Virus record (IMG/VR): IMGVR_UViG_3300042731_003739
Span: 1 to 38,509 of that record
DNA: 38,509 bases
Direction: 5' to 3' (one strand)
Source of the DNA: a virus
Position numbers and translations under genes: made by a program. Within the stretch, counting starts at the first letter, position 1. Each line of letters begins with the position of its first letter. The notes under the pieces were generated by a model. It saw nothing but the letters and a program-made list of their open reading frames with translations. It was not told the DNA's origin and searched no databases. Shown in pieces: positions 17,367 through 23,403 of the stretch.

Positions 17367-18721
17367 CAGGGCGTCTCCTGGTCGTCCAGGTAGGCTTCGG
17401 TCTCCTCCGCCAGCGTCGGGCCGTCCGGCTCCTCGTCGAGTTCTGGGAAGAGAATCGGCTGTTGCGCCGCTGTGTGCGGAAGATGCCGCAGCAGTTCGGC
17501 GGCCTCCTCGGGGCCGAGCGCCTGCTCCAGCACCTCTTTGGTGACCACGAACGTCCTGTCCTCCATCGGGACCGCGTTCGCGTCCAGGATCTCGACCGCC
17601 TTCTTGATAGCCTCGGCACCCGAATCCGTGGCCTCTTCGGCTCCAGACCCGAACAGCGTGGGTGCAGCGCGCTCCACGATTGCGTCGATGTCGTCGACAG
17701 GTTCCTCGGACGTGTCGACGGAATCCACTTCCATCACCGCTTCCGAAGCCCGCGACTTCCGCACGTCGTCCAGAGACGGCTCCCCGGCCTCGACCTCGAT
17801 GGTGTCCTCGCCCAGGAACTTGGCCAGGCGGCCTCGCTCCGCGTCCTGGATCAGCGGGTGGTCCGGCCCCATCTTGCGCTCGCCCAGGATCGCCCGGCCG
17901 GCCTTTGAGAGGGACAACAGGCGGATCGCCTGCTCCTCCTCGGCCATCTCCTGGAGAAAGTCCGACCGCGCCGTAGACAGGTCGTCCCAGCGCCCGAACG
18001 TCTCGAACCGCTCCAGCGCCCGGTCCACGTACGCCGCCAGGCGGTCCATGGCCTCCTGCGTCGCACGCTCCTGGTCCTTCGCCAGCTGCTCGATGCCGTC
18101 TATGCGGTGGACGATCTGCGCGGCCACAGCTGCCACCTGCACCAGCTCGTGGCGCAGCTTGGCGTACCGCTGCGGCGGCGGCTCGAACGTGACGAGGTTG
18201 CCGCCCTCGGCGATGATCGCCTCGAACTCGTCCCCAGGGTGGGCCAGGTCGTCGTTGAGGCACGCGGCGCACGCCTCCCCGTACTCCTCACCCAGGATCG
18301 CCAGCCACCAGGGCATCCCGTGGTTCTGGGCACCCCACTGAGCGTCCTGCGTCGCCATCTCCCCGGCCACGTCAGCCAGGGGACCCCAGCTGTCGCGCAG
18401 TAGCTTCTCCATGACGACCATCAGGCCGTCGTAGGACTCCGTCGTCATCATGGGCGCCCCACGGGGCTCCATGGGCTCGCCGTCCTTCGGCATCTCTATC
18501 CACTCCTGGATGGCGGCGTGGGCCTTGTCCTGGATGAACTCGGCGACGCGCGCTTCGCGGATCGCCTCGACCTCGTCCTGGCTCAACCACCTGTCTGCGA
18601 CGTGGCTGCACGCGGGGCAGACCACGACATCAGGCGAACCCTTGACGACCGTAGCCGCCACGTAGGCTTCCGCCTGGCACGCCTCGCACCGTTTCCCGGC
18701 GCGGTCTTGGTGATCCTTCAT
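17366..18721 (-). CDS. Zinc-ribbon plus MazG-like nucleotide pyrophosphohydrolase-type protein
   Basis: 451 residues. Start set at the ATG at 18721, preceded by a GGAG site. Residues 12-38 carry two CxxC pairs (Cys12, 15, 35, 38), a zinc ribbon. Residues about 126-205 carry WWLAILGEEYGEACAACLND and LRHELVQVAAVAAQIVHRID. This is the EExGE plus ELVQVAAVA pattern of phage MazG-like all-alpha NTP pyrophosphohydrolases, which bind magnesium through these acidic residues and hydrolyse (d)NTPs or related nucleotides. An insertion of about 20 residues separates the two halves. The C-terminal half is helical and acidic without recognised domains, so the protein is much longer than stand-alone MazG-like proteins (about 100 residues). 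The substrate is not evident. Confidence 0.7.
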   Translation of the reverse strand: MKDHQDRAGKRCEACQAEAYVAATVVKGSPDVVVCPACSHVADRWLSQDEVEAIREARVAEFIQDKAHAAIQEWIEMPKDGEPMEPRGAPMMTTESYDGLMVVMEKLLRDSWGPLADVAGEMATQDAQWGAQNHGMPWWLAILGEEYGEACAACLNDDLAHPGDEFEAIIAEGGNLVTFEPPPQRYAKLRHELVQVAAVAAQIVHRIDGIEQLAKDQERATQEAMDRLAAYVDRALERFETFGRWDDLSTARSDFLQEMAEEEQAIRLLSLSKAGRAILGERKMGPDHPLIQDAERGRLAKFLGEDTIEVEAGEPSLDDVRKSRASEAVMEVDSVDTSEEPVDDIDAIVERAAPTLFGSGAEEATDSGAEAIKKAVEILDANAVPMEDRTFVVTKEVLEQALGPEEAAELLRHLPHTAAQQPILFPELDEEPDGPTLAEETEAYLDDQETP

Positions 18722-18749
18722 TGGGTCTCCGTAGATGTTCCGGCTGGGC

Positions 18750-18959
18750 TCAGTCCCAACCGATGTTCTTGCTCGCGCGTGTCCAGGCAGCCGGGTCGGC
18801 GGCACGCTTGGCGAACATGACTTCCTTGTAGTAGTCCCCGACCGCCCCCTGGAAGATCGTGTCACCCGGGGGCGCCTTGAGCCAGCGGCGCAGCAGCTCC
18901 TCGGTACTCGCGTTGTCGATCCACTCCAGCTGGGCGCGGGTCTCGTGGTCGTTGTGCAT
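18750..18959 (-). CDS. Unknown small protein, first gene of the minus-strand operon
   Basis: 69 residues. The ATG at 18959 is chosen because AAGGAG sits 4 nt upstream on the minus strand; an ATG 33 nt earlier lacks such a site. The sequence has the look of small phage proteins with an ELLRRWLKAPPGDTIFQGAV core followed by a YYKEVM motif. Function is unknown. It is followed after 28 nt by the zinc-ribbon/MazG-like gene. Confidence 0.65.
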   Translation of the reverse strand: MHNDHETRAQLEWIDNASTEELLRRWLKAPPGDTIFQGAVGDYYKEVMFAKRAADPAAWTRASKNIGWD

Positions 18960-19149
18960 TGTGCTCCTTGGGATGAGGTGAAGCTGGCCCACCGGGCCTC
19001 GGCCACATGACCCCTCGGGGTGCTCTGCGGTCGCCCTGTGGGTGGGCCAGTGGCGGACAATACGGTTCGGAGGTGGCAGTATTTCCAGGACACCGGATTT
19101 TCAGACCTCGTGTCCGAGGGGGTATAACGTGGTGCTCGTCGCGGTCGTT

Positions 19150-19181
19150 CCCCCCTTGGGGGGTCCCTTCCGATAGAAGGG
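19150..19181. other. Two adjacent small hairpins
   Basis: CCCCCC and GGGGGG at 19150-19155 and 19158-19163 can fold around a short loop. They are followed directly by CCCTTC and GAAGGG at 19165-19170 and 19176-19181 around a 5-nt loop. Both are perfect complements. They lie upstream of the minus operon starting at 18959, so they would be in its leader or act as a terminator for readthrough from the gene at 19379-20071. Confidence 0.5.
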
Positions 19182-19308
19182 CGATCCTGGCCGCGCGCTG
19201 CGCGGATGCGGGGGAGGGGAAGCATCTGCCGTCGCAAGCTCGCCCCAGGGCAGGCCCCGGACCGGACATCGCATCCGATCCGGGAGCCTGGGGGGTGGGG
19301 TGGGGAGG

Positions 19309-19349
19309 GGCCACGGGCGCCATGGGACGCGCCCTGGGTGCCCGTGGCC
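19309..19349 (-). terminator. Strong GC hairpin after the coiled-coil gene, possible terminator
   Basis: GGCCACGGGCGCC at 19309-19321 pairs with GGTGCCCGTGGCC at 19337-19349 (13 pairs, one G-T), with a 15-nt loop. It lies 30 nt past the stop of the minus gene at 19379-20071. There is no T-run on either side, so it could be an RNA-stabilising or atypical terminator rather than a classical one. Confidence 0.45.
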
Positions 19350-19378
19350 TCTCGGTTAGGTATCTGTTTGGTTGGCCG

Positions 19379-20071
19379 CTAGCACCGCGTGATGCGAAGG
19401 TCGGACAGATCGATGTAGTCGGCCATATCGATGTCGGCCAGAGCGTCCTCGATGTGGTCGCCCCAGGCCAGGGCCTCGGAGATGCCATCGGCGATGGCCG
19501 TCTCCATGTCCTGCCCCTCCAGCTCGTCCAGCTTAGCGTCCAGAGCGTCCAGGCGCCCCTCCAGCTCATCCATCCGCTCGCCATCCTGGCGAGCCTGGGT
19601 GGCGTCCTGGGGGGCGCCCTGGCTCGACTCCAGCCTGTCCATCCGGCCGGCCATGCCGGCACGGGCGGACTCCAGATCGCGCAGCCGGGTCTCCATCTCG
19701 GCCACCATGTCGGCCAGGGTGGCGTCCATGGCGTGGACCTTGTCCTCCAGACCGGACAGGGCATCGCCCAGCGCCTCATGGGTGCTGGCCTCGATCCAGC
19801 CCGGCCCGGTGTCCATGATGAAGGTCTCCGGGTCGATCCGGGAGAGGGGACCGTGGATCCGGTCCCCGGTTCGGAACAGGAAGGGCACGTCGAGAGGGGC
19901 ATGATCCGCCGTCCCGAGAAGGGTGGGGATCGTCGCCCCTCCATGCAGATCGCGGCGGAGCACCTCCCCGAACCAGCCGGGAGGGTGCGCCATGCCGCAG
20001 GAGCAGTCGACGTAGCCGGGTGTCCCGGCCGGAGCGGTAGCGGTACCGTTTTGCGAGTCTCGCAAGCTCAT
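19379..20071 (-). CDS. Unknown acidic coiled-coil protein
   Basis: 230 residues, start supported by GAGGTGAAGC just before the ATG. The N-terminal part is Cys/Gly-containing (YVDCSCGMAHPPGWFGEVL) and beta-prone, up to about residue 95. Residues about 100-205 form a long acidic heptad-rich coiled coil (LEDKVHAMDATLADMVAEME; MDELEGRLDALDAKLDELEG). It ends in an Asp-rich segment with a terminal Cys. The overall plan, a small globular head plus coiled coil, fits an oligomeric binding or scaffold protein; no family is recognised. It is read away from the divergent control region and probably served by the sigma-54-like site at 20138-20154. Confidence 0.7.
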   Translation of the reverse strand: MSLRDSQNGTATAPAGTPGYVDCSCGMAHPPGWFGEVLRRDLHGGATIPTLLGTADHAPLDVPFLFRTGDRIHGPLSRIDPETFIMDTGPGWIEASTHEALGDALSGLEDKVHAMDATLADMVAEMETRLRDLESARAGMAGRMDRLESSQGAPQDATQARQDGERMDELEGRLDALDAKLDELEGQDMETAIADGISEALAWGDHIEDALADIDMADYIDLSDLRITRC

Positions 20072-20137
20072 GCTTCACCTCGTTGTCAAGGATCCGGGGC
20101 GGGCGGGCCGGAGTGGCCTGCCCTGGCACCGGGGGAG

Positions 20138-20154
20138 TCGCAAGAGGCGTGCCA
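20138..20154 (-). promoter_or_regulatory. Sigma-54-type promoter, minus strand
   Basis: Minus strand TGGCACGCCTCTTGCGA matches the -24/-12 consensus TGGCACG-N4-TTGC of RpoN promoters with the exact 4-nt gap. The predicted start near 20128 would give a leader of about 57 nt before the gene starting at 20071. Confidence 0.6.
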
Positions 20155-20187
20155 GGGGCGGAATCGGGCCTCCAGGGCCGTCCGGGG

Positions 20188-20204
20188 TGGCACGAGGCTT
20201 GCAG
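20188..20204 (+). promoter_or_regulatory. Sigma-54-type promoter P1, plus strand
   Basis: TGGCACGAGGCTTGCAG is an exact match to TGGCACG-N4-TTGCA, the RpoN -24/-12 consensus. It is preceded by GTCCGGGG, also present before the second plus-strand site. The first gene downstream starts at 20549. Confidence 0.65.
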
Positions 20205-20207
20205 GGG

Positions 20208-20257
20208 TGTCCCCTGGAGAGGACGCACCTAGAGGACATGTCCCCAGGAGAGGACGC
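20208..20257. repeat. 19-bp direct repeat in the divergent control region
   Basis: TGTCCCCTGGAGAGGACGC at 20208-20226 and TGTCCCCAGGAGAGGACGC at 20239-20257 differ at one base and are 31 bp apart, almost three helical turns. They lie between the two plus-strand sigma-54-like sites, about 65-115 bp upstream of the second. This is the usual distance for an activator site of sigma-54 promoters, so they could be a tandem activator or repressor operator. Confidence 0.7.
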
Positions 20258-20320
20258 CACCCCCAAAAAGCGTGCCAACGGCGCCCCCTTTCTCGGGCCT
20301 TTCCTGGGGGGTCCGGGGCT

Positions 20321-20337
20321 TGGCACGGTCCTTGCAG
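20321..20337 (+). promoter_or_regulatory. Sigma-54-type promoter P2, plus strand
   Basis: TGGCACGGTCCTTGCAG matches TGGCACG-N4-TTGCA exactly and has the preferred pyrimidine (T) just before it. Predicted start near 20347, giving a 200-nt leader before the DUF932 gene. Confidence 0.68.
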
Positions 20338-20423
20338 CATCCGGGGCGTCCGCCCGGCATCGAGCCGGGCACCCTTGACAACGCGCCTGGACTACCCCGG
20401 GGCCGCTGCCCCGCGCGGACCGT

Positions 20424-20514
20424 CCTACCCTATCGCCGGTTGAACCCGAGAAGGTAGGCGCAGCCCCGCGCGCACCCGCACGGCCGGCTTTCCTCTATAG
20501 GCTATCGCCTGTAG
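20424..20514 (+). promoter_or_regulatory. Leader with imperfect repeat, possible phage polymerase promoter
   Basis: CCTACCCTATCGCCGGTTG (starting about 20424) and CTATAGGCTATCGCCTGTAG (20495-20514) share CTATCGCC followed by a GT-containing segment. The second is an imperfect inverted repeat (CTATAGGC and GCCTGTAG around TATC) and contains CTATAGG, reminiscent of the start region of T7-class promoters. This is weak evidence; it may instead be RNA leader structure. Confidence 0.3.
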
Positions 20515-20548
20515 ACGGGCACCGGGCGCATACTCCATGGAGAATGGC

Positions 20549-21592
20549 ATGAGTCACGAGATACAGCAATCGGACGGTCTCGTCCTGACCGGCCAGCCAG
20601 CATGGCACGGGCTGGGGCTTGTGGTCGCGGAAGCGCCCACCCCCGCGGAAGCCCTCAAACTGGCTGGCATCGACTGGACGGTGAGCAAGCGGCCCCTATT
20701 GGCGGTTATCCCCACGGGGAACCAGCCGCCCATGGCGGCCGAGAGGCACCTGGAGGTGCCGTCGGACTTCGCCGTCGTTCGGAACGACATCCCCGCCGTG
20801 CTGGGCACGGTGGGCGCGGACTACGAGACCTTTCAGAACGCGGACCTCGCCGAGATGGCGGACGCGCTGGAGATGCGGATGGGTGGCTCCGTCAAGGTCG
20901 AGACCGCCGGCAGCCTACGCGGTGGCCGCGTCGTCTTCTTCCTGGTTCGCACCGGGGAGTTCGGCGTGGGCATCCGGGACGGTGACCGGGTCCAGACCTA
21001 CGGGCTGTTCACGACAGCCCATGACGGATCCCAGGCCATCCGCGCTTTCGGCACCTCCATCCGGGTGGTCTGCGCCAACACCTTGGCCATGGCCGACGCC
21101 GGGAAGAAGCGCCGAGAGGGCTTCGTCATCCGCCACACGCGGAACCTGGGGGCCAGAGTCGAGGAAGCGAAGGAAGCCCTAGCCGGGATCGCGCAGGATG
21201 CCGAGACCTTCAACCGCAAGGCGCGCACCCTGGCCAACCGCCCCCTATCTCAGGGGGAGGTGCGGGACTTCTTCGTCGAGGTGTATGAGAGCACCTATGA
21301 CCGGATCCCGTTCAATCCGAAGGATGCAGGCGAGAAGCGGCGCCACACGCGCGCCGTCCAGATCGTCTCGTCCTGGCTGGCCAACATGGACCACCCGAAC
21401 CAGCAGGAAGCCGGGGTCCAAGGTACCGCTTGGGCCGCGCTGAACAGCATCACCCAATGGGCCGACCATGAGCGTACCGTGCGCACCTCGACGGTGAGCC
21501 GGACGCCGGGAGAGGCCCGAACCTGGGGCAACTTGTTCGGCTCCGGCGCCGCGCTGAAACAGACCGCCCTGGAGGCGGCCCTGGCCATCTAG
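20549..21592 (+). CDS. DUF932 family phage/plasmid-like protein
   Basis: 347 residues from the ATG at 20549, which has GGAG 6 nt upstream; an ATG 12 nt earlier lacks a site. It begins MSHEIQQSDGLVLTGQPAWH and contains FAVVRNDIPAVLGTVGADYE, RTGEFGVGIRDGDRVQTYGL and VCANTLAMA. These are the recurring signatures of DUF932 proteins, found on phages, plasmids and integrative elements and usually 300-400 residues long. Their function is unsettled; they are often near recombination or replication genes. It is the first gene after the divergent control region. Confidence 0.8.
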   Translation: MSHEIQQSDGLVLTGQPAWHGLGLVVAEAPTPAEALKLAGIDWTVSKRPLLAVIPTGNQPPMAAERHLEVPSDFAVVRNDIPAVLGTVGADYETFQNADLAEMADALEMRMGGSVKVETAGSLRGGRVVFFLVRTGEFGVGIRDGDRVQTYGLFTTAHDGSQAIRAFGTSIRVVCANTLAMADAGKKRREGFVIRHTRNLGARVEEAKEALAGIAQDAETFNRKARTLANRPLSQGEVRDFFVEVYESTYDRIPFNPKDAGEKRRHTRAVQIVSSWLANMDHPNQQEAGVQGTAWAALNSITQWADHERTVRTSTVSRTPGEARTWGNLFGSGAALKQTALEAALAI

Positions 21593-21593
21593 T

Positions 21594-22259
21594 GTGGCCG
21601 GTGGACTCTCTCCGGGCGGGGGTGGCGGCGCTCCTGGCGCTCCTGGCGCTTCTGGCTCCAGGGTGGGCCAGGCGCCGCCGCCGCCCTCGGTTTCCGAGGG
21701 TCCCACCCCCTCCGTCGTCCGCATCCTAGCCGCCCATCAAATGGCCGTGAGCGCCGGTTTCCCGGCAACATGGTACCGAACCAATGGGGCGGCCATTCAG
21801 GAGCTAGCGCGGCGGTACGGGGTGGATCCCGTGCGCGTCATCGGGGCGGCGGCAGCCCTGGCACCCCGGGCTCAATGGTCCCGGGTGCTGGCCTGTCTTC
21901 CCGGTTTCCTCGGTGACACCGAGGCCCCGGAGTGGCGGGGGCTGGCCAGGAGCGCGGACAACGCGCGGGCCATCCTTCGCACCGGGGACCTCGCCCACCT
22001 TGGGCGCAACGCCCCCAAGTCCCGCGCCTTCGTGCGGAACCTACTGGGGGATGAGGCGCCGGTTACGGTGGACACTTGGGCCGCGCGGATCGCGGGGGTG
22101 CCCTACCCTCGGACCGCCCGGCAGTATGAGGCCATCGCCCGAGCCTACGTGGAGGCGGCGGCCTACCTCGACACCTCGCCCGCCCTTGTCCAGGCCCGAA
22201 CCTGGGAATGGGCGCAGGCGCGGGGAGGTGCAAACCTGGCAAAGCTGGAGGCACCTTGA
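21594..22259 (+). CDS. Helix-rich protein, possible helix-hairpin-helix DNA-glycosylase-like fold
   Basis: 221 residues from a GTG one base after the DUF932 stop. The first 45 residues are low-complexity Gly/Pro/Ser, so the real start might be further inside (for example the ATG at 21741). The body has IGAAAALAPRAQWSRVLACL, then KSRAFVRNLLGDEAPVTVDT and WAARIAG, ending in an AYVEAAAYLDTSP and WEWAQ helix. This layout resembles a phage family in which a K-x-R-A-F/NL/VTVD block follows an N-terminal helical LSPR-like block, and recalls the HhH-GPD base-excision fold. I see no diagnostic catalytic Lys/Asp pair beyond Asp in VTVDTW, so activity is not claimed. Confidence 0.55.
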   Translation: MAGGLSPGGGGGAPGAPGASGSRVGQAPPPPSVSEGPTPSVVRILAAHQMAVSAGFPATWYRTNGAAIQELARRYGVDPVRVIGAAAALAPRAQWSRVLACLPGFLGDTEAPEWRGLARSADNARAILRTGDLAHLGRNAPKSRAFVRNLLGDEAPVTVDTWAARIAGVPYPRTARQYEAIARAYVEAAAYLDTSPALVQARTWEWAQARGGANLAKLEAP

Positions 22260-22585
22260 ACGAATCGAGCGCGGGCGGGGACCTCGGGCCGCTAGGCCCG
22301 GCGGAGTTCCCGCCCCTGCTCCACTTGATCGAGCGCATCCGCCCCACCTTCGAGGCGCTGTACGCCCATCTGCACTCCCCGGACTGCCCGGAGGTGCGGA
22401 ACCAGGCCGAAGGTGCGGCGGTGGTCGCTCGCATCCTGATGGAGCTGGACAGGCTCCGCCCCCTACTCTCCGGGGTGGCCCCCGAGGACTTCTTCGAGGG
22501 CCTGGACCCGGAGGAAGCGGCGGAAGCCTACGCGGACATGCACGACCCCGAGAGCCCGGCCGCGCGAGCGGCGGGCCTCAACTGA
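22256..22585 (+). CDS. Unknown acidic helical protein (TTG start)
   Basis: 109 residues from a TTG that overlaps the previous stop (TTGA), with GGAGG 4 nt upstream. The in-frame ATG at 22208 lies inside the preceding gene and lacks a site. The chain is acidic and helical (PPLLHLIERIRPTFEALYAH; ARILMELDRLRPLLSGV; PEEAAEAYADMHDPESPAAR). No family is recognised. Confidence 0.6.
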   Translation: MNESSAGGDLGPLGPAEFPPLLHLIERIRPTFEALYAHLHSPDCPEVRNQAEGAAVVARILMELDRLRPLLSGVAPEDFFEGLDPEEAAEAYADMHDPESPAARAAGLN

Positions 22586-22595
22586 ACCCGGGCAG

Positions 22596-22631
22596 CCCGC
22601 CGGGGGGTTCGATTCCCCTGGAACCGGCGGG
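22596..22631 (+). other. tRNA T-arm-like hairpin, candidate attP core
   Basis: GGGGGTTCGATTCCCCT (22603-22619) has the T-stem and TTCGATT T-loop of a tRNA. It is enclosed by a perfect 8-bp stem CCCGCCGG (22596-22603) and CCGGCGGG (22624-22631). No 5' tRNA half and no CCA are present, so it is not a tRNA gene. tRNA 3' fragments on integrase-bearing phages are typical attachment cores. Alternatively it is a chance or terminator hairpin. Confidence 0.35.
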
Positions 22632-22680
22632 TGCTCCCGCTCCCTGGAACGTCTAGGCCGCGGCCCAGGGAGCGGGGGCA
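22632..22680 (+). terminator. Strong 16-bp hairpin, terminator-like
   Basis: TGCTCCCGCTCCCTGG at 22632-22647 pairs with CCAGGGAGCGGGGGCA at 22665-22680 (one T-G pair), with a 17-nt loop, just after the gene ending at 22585. No T-run follows. It could terminate or attenuate transcription of the DUF932 group, or stabilise the RNA. Confidence 0.5.
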
Positions 22681-22723
22681 GCCCACCTAACTGCTTGCCC
22701 CAGCTGGACTTGCAGCTGGACCG

Positions 22724-22908
22724 CTATCTTCTGTCACCCACTATGAGGACTCTATGGAGGAAGGGGAGATGGCCCCTACCACTGGACGACCACTGGACTC
22801 CACCTCCGAACCTACTGGTTCTACCACCTCCGAAGACCACCTCCGAAGACTTCTTCCCTGTCCCTCAATGACAACCATCGTTGGCATTGACCTATCTTCT
22901 GTCACCCA
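22724..22908 (+). repeat. 17-bp perfect direct repeat flanking a small ORF
   Basis: CTATCTTCTGTCACCCA occurs at 22724-22740 and 22892-22908, 168 bp apart. Each copy is followed within 0-2 nt by an ATG. The copies are in the same frame. They may be a duplicated start region or a repeated promoter-like or processing element. A related CTATC-NN-C-N-GT pattern occurs twice before the DUF932 gene. Confidence 0.6.
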
Positions 22909-22912
22909 ATGA
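22754..22912 (+). CDS. Possible small ORF upstream of the sulfotransferase-like genes
   Basis: 52 residues from ATG at 22754 with GGAC-rich upstream sequence. It is Thr/Ser/Pro-rich (MAPTTGRPLDSTSEPTGSTT). Its stop overlaps the start of the next gene as ATGA, the same coupling used elsewhere in the genome. It contains three copies of CCACCTCCGAA (22800-22810, 22824-22834, 22837-22847) and two of CCACTGGAC. Not recognised; it could equally be noncoding leader. Confidence 0.35.
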   Translation: MEEGEMAPTTGRPLDSTSEPTGSTTSEDHLRRLLPCPSMTTIVGIDLSSVTQ

Positions 22913-23403
22913 CAACATCCAGTAGCATTCCGTTCATCAGAGTGATGGGTCTGCCGGCTTCCGGCAACCGCGTCATCTGGAACCTCATCTGCCGAGCCAT
23001 GTTGCTTGCGCACCCCGAGCTAGCGCACAAAGGGAGGACCGAGAACGTCATCTGGTGTGACGTGTGGCATGGACAGGGGGATACGCAGGTGCCACCTGCG
23101 GGGAGCCTGCGGTACTACGTCGTGCCGGTGCGGTGCCCCGTGTGTCGGAACAAGTCGTGGCGCAAGAAGGGGTGGCATGTCCTGTCGGAAGACGGGATGG
23201 TACAAGGACGGGAGGCGTACATGATGCGCTACCCGGGGAAGGTGAGGTACATCTCGTACGAGGCGTTCGTCGCTGACCCGGAGGGTGTCGGTAGGTACAT
23301 CGTGGAGGACTTCTTGAAACTCCCGTGGCCAGGGTTGCCACAGGGACAGAGCAAGGACCCGAACGGAGAGGTGTTCGATGGGAACGAGCAGTACAGGAGC
23401 TAG
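22909..23403 (+). CDS. Sulfotransferase-like protein, copy 1
   Basis: 164 residues. The N-terminal GLPASGNRVIWNLICRAM looks like the phosphosulfate-binding loop of the sulfotransferase P-loop fold. YYVVPVRCPVCRNKSW sits where the 3'-phosphate-binding Arg and Ser motif is expected. VRYISYEAFVADPEGVGRYI followed by FLKLPWPG matches the C-terminal signature of PAPS-dependent sulfotransferases. The ending EVFDGNEQYRS recurs in the next gene. Such enzymes move sulfate from PAPS to an acceptor hydroxyl or amine; the acceptor is unknown. At 164 residues it is short for the fold. It uses Arg AGG and GGG codons more than the structural genes do, suggesting a different origin. Confidence 0.55.
   Translation: MTTSSSIPFIRVMGLPASGNRVIWNLICRAMLLAHPELAHKGRTENVIWCDVWHGQGDTQVPPAGSLRYYVVPVRCPVCRNKSWRKKGWHVLSEDGMVQGREAYMMRYPGKVRYISYEAFVADPEGVGRYIVEDFLKLPWPGLPQGQSKDPNGEVFDGNEQYRS

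Larger units (their letters stand above)
18960..19378. other. Intergenic region between two minus-strand genes
   Basis: About 420 nt without a credible gene on either strand. It holds several GC-rich hairpins (listed separately) and a locally AT-richer patch at about 19055-19130 that could contain the promoter of the downstream minus operon. No clear -35/-10 pair or sigma-54-type site is present. Confidence 0.6.

Noticed and set aside
20266-20277. Fourth sigma-54-like site on the minus strand (TGGCACG-CTTT-TTGG)
   Set aside because: The -12 element reads TTGG instead of TTGC, and the critical C is lost; kept only as a weak candidate.
20375-20380. TTGACA as a sigma-70 -35 element
   Set aside because: No -10-like hexamer at 16-18 bp downstream; only CGGGGC is found there.
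19007-20443. 478-residue plus-strand open frame
   Set aside because: It runs opposite the coiled-coil gene and through the promoter region. It has no ribosome site, and the translation mirrors the antisense of the coiled coil.
20597-20616. TGGCACG inside the DUF932 gene
   Set aside because: No TTGC at the required 4-nt spacing and it is within coding sequence.
22554-22631. Complete tRNA gene
   Set aside because: Only the T-arm is present; no acceptor 5' strand, D-arm or anticodon arm can be folded.
22800-22847. CRISPR-like array of CCACCTCCGAA
   Set aside because: Units are 11 bp and unevenly spaced by 3-13 nt within a possible small ORF; a simple local repeat.
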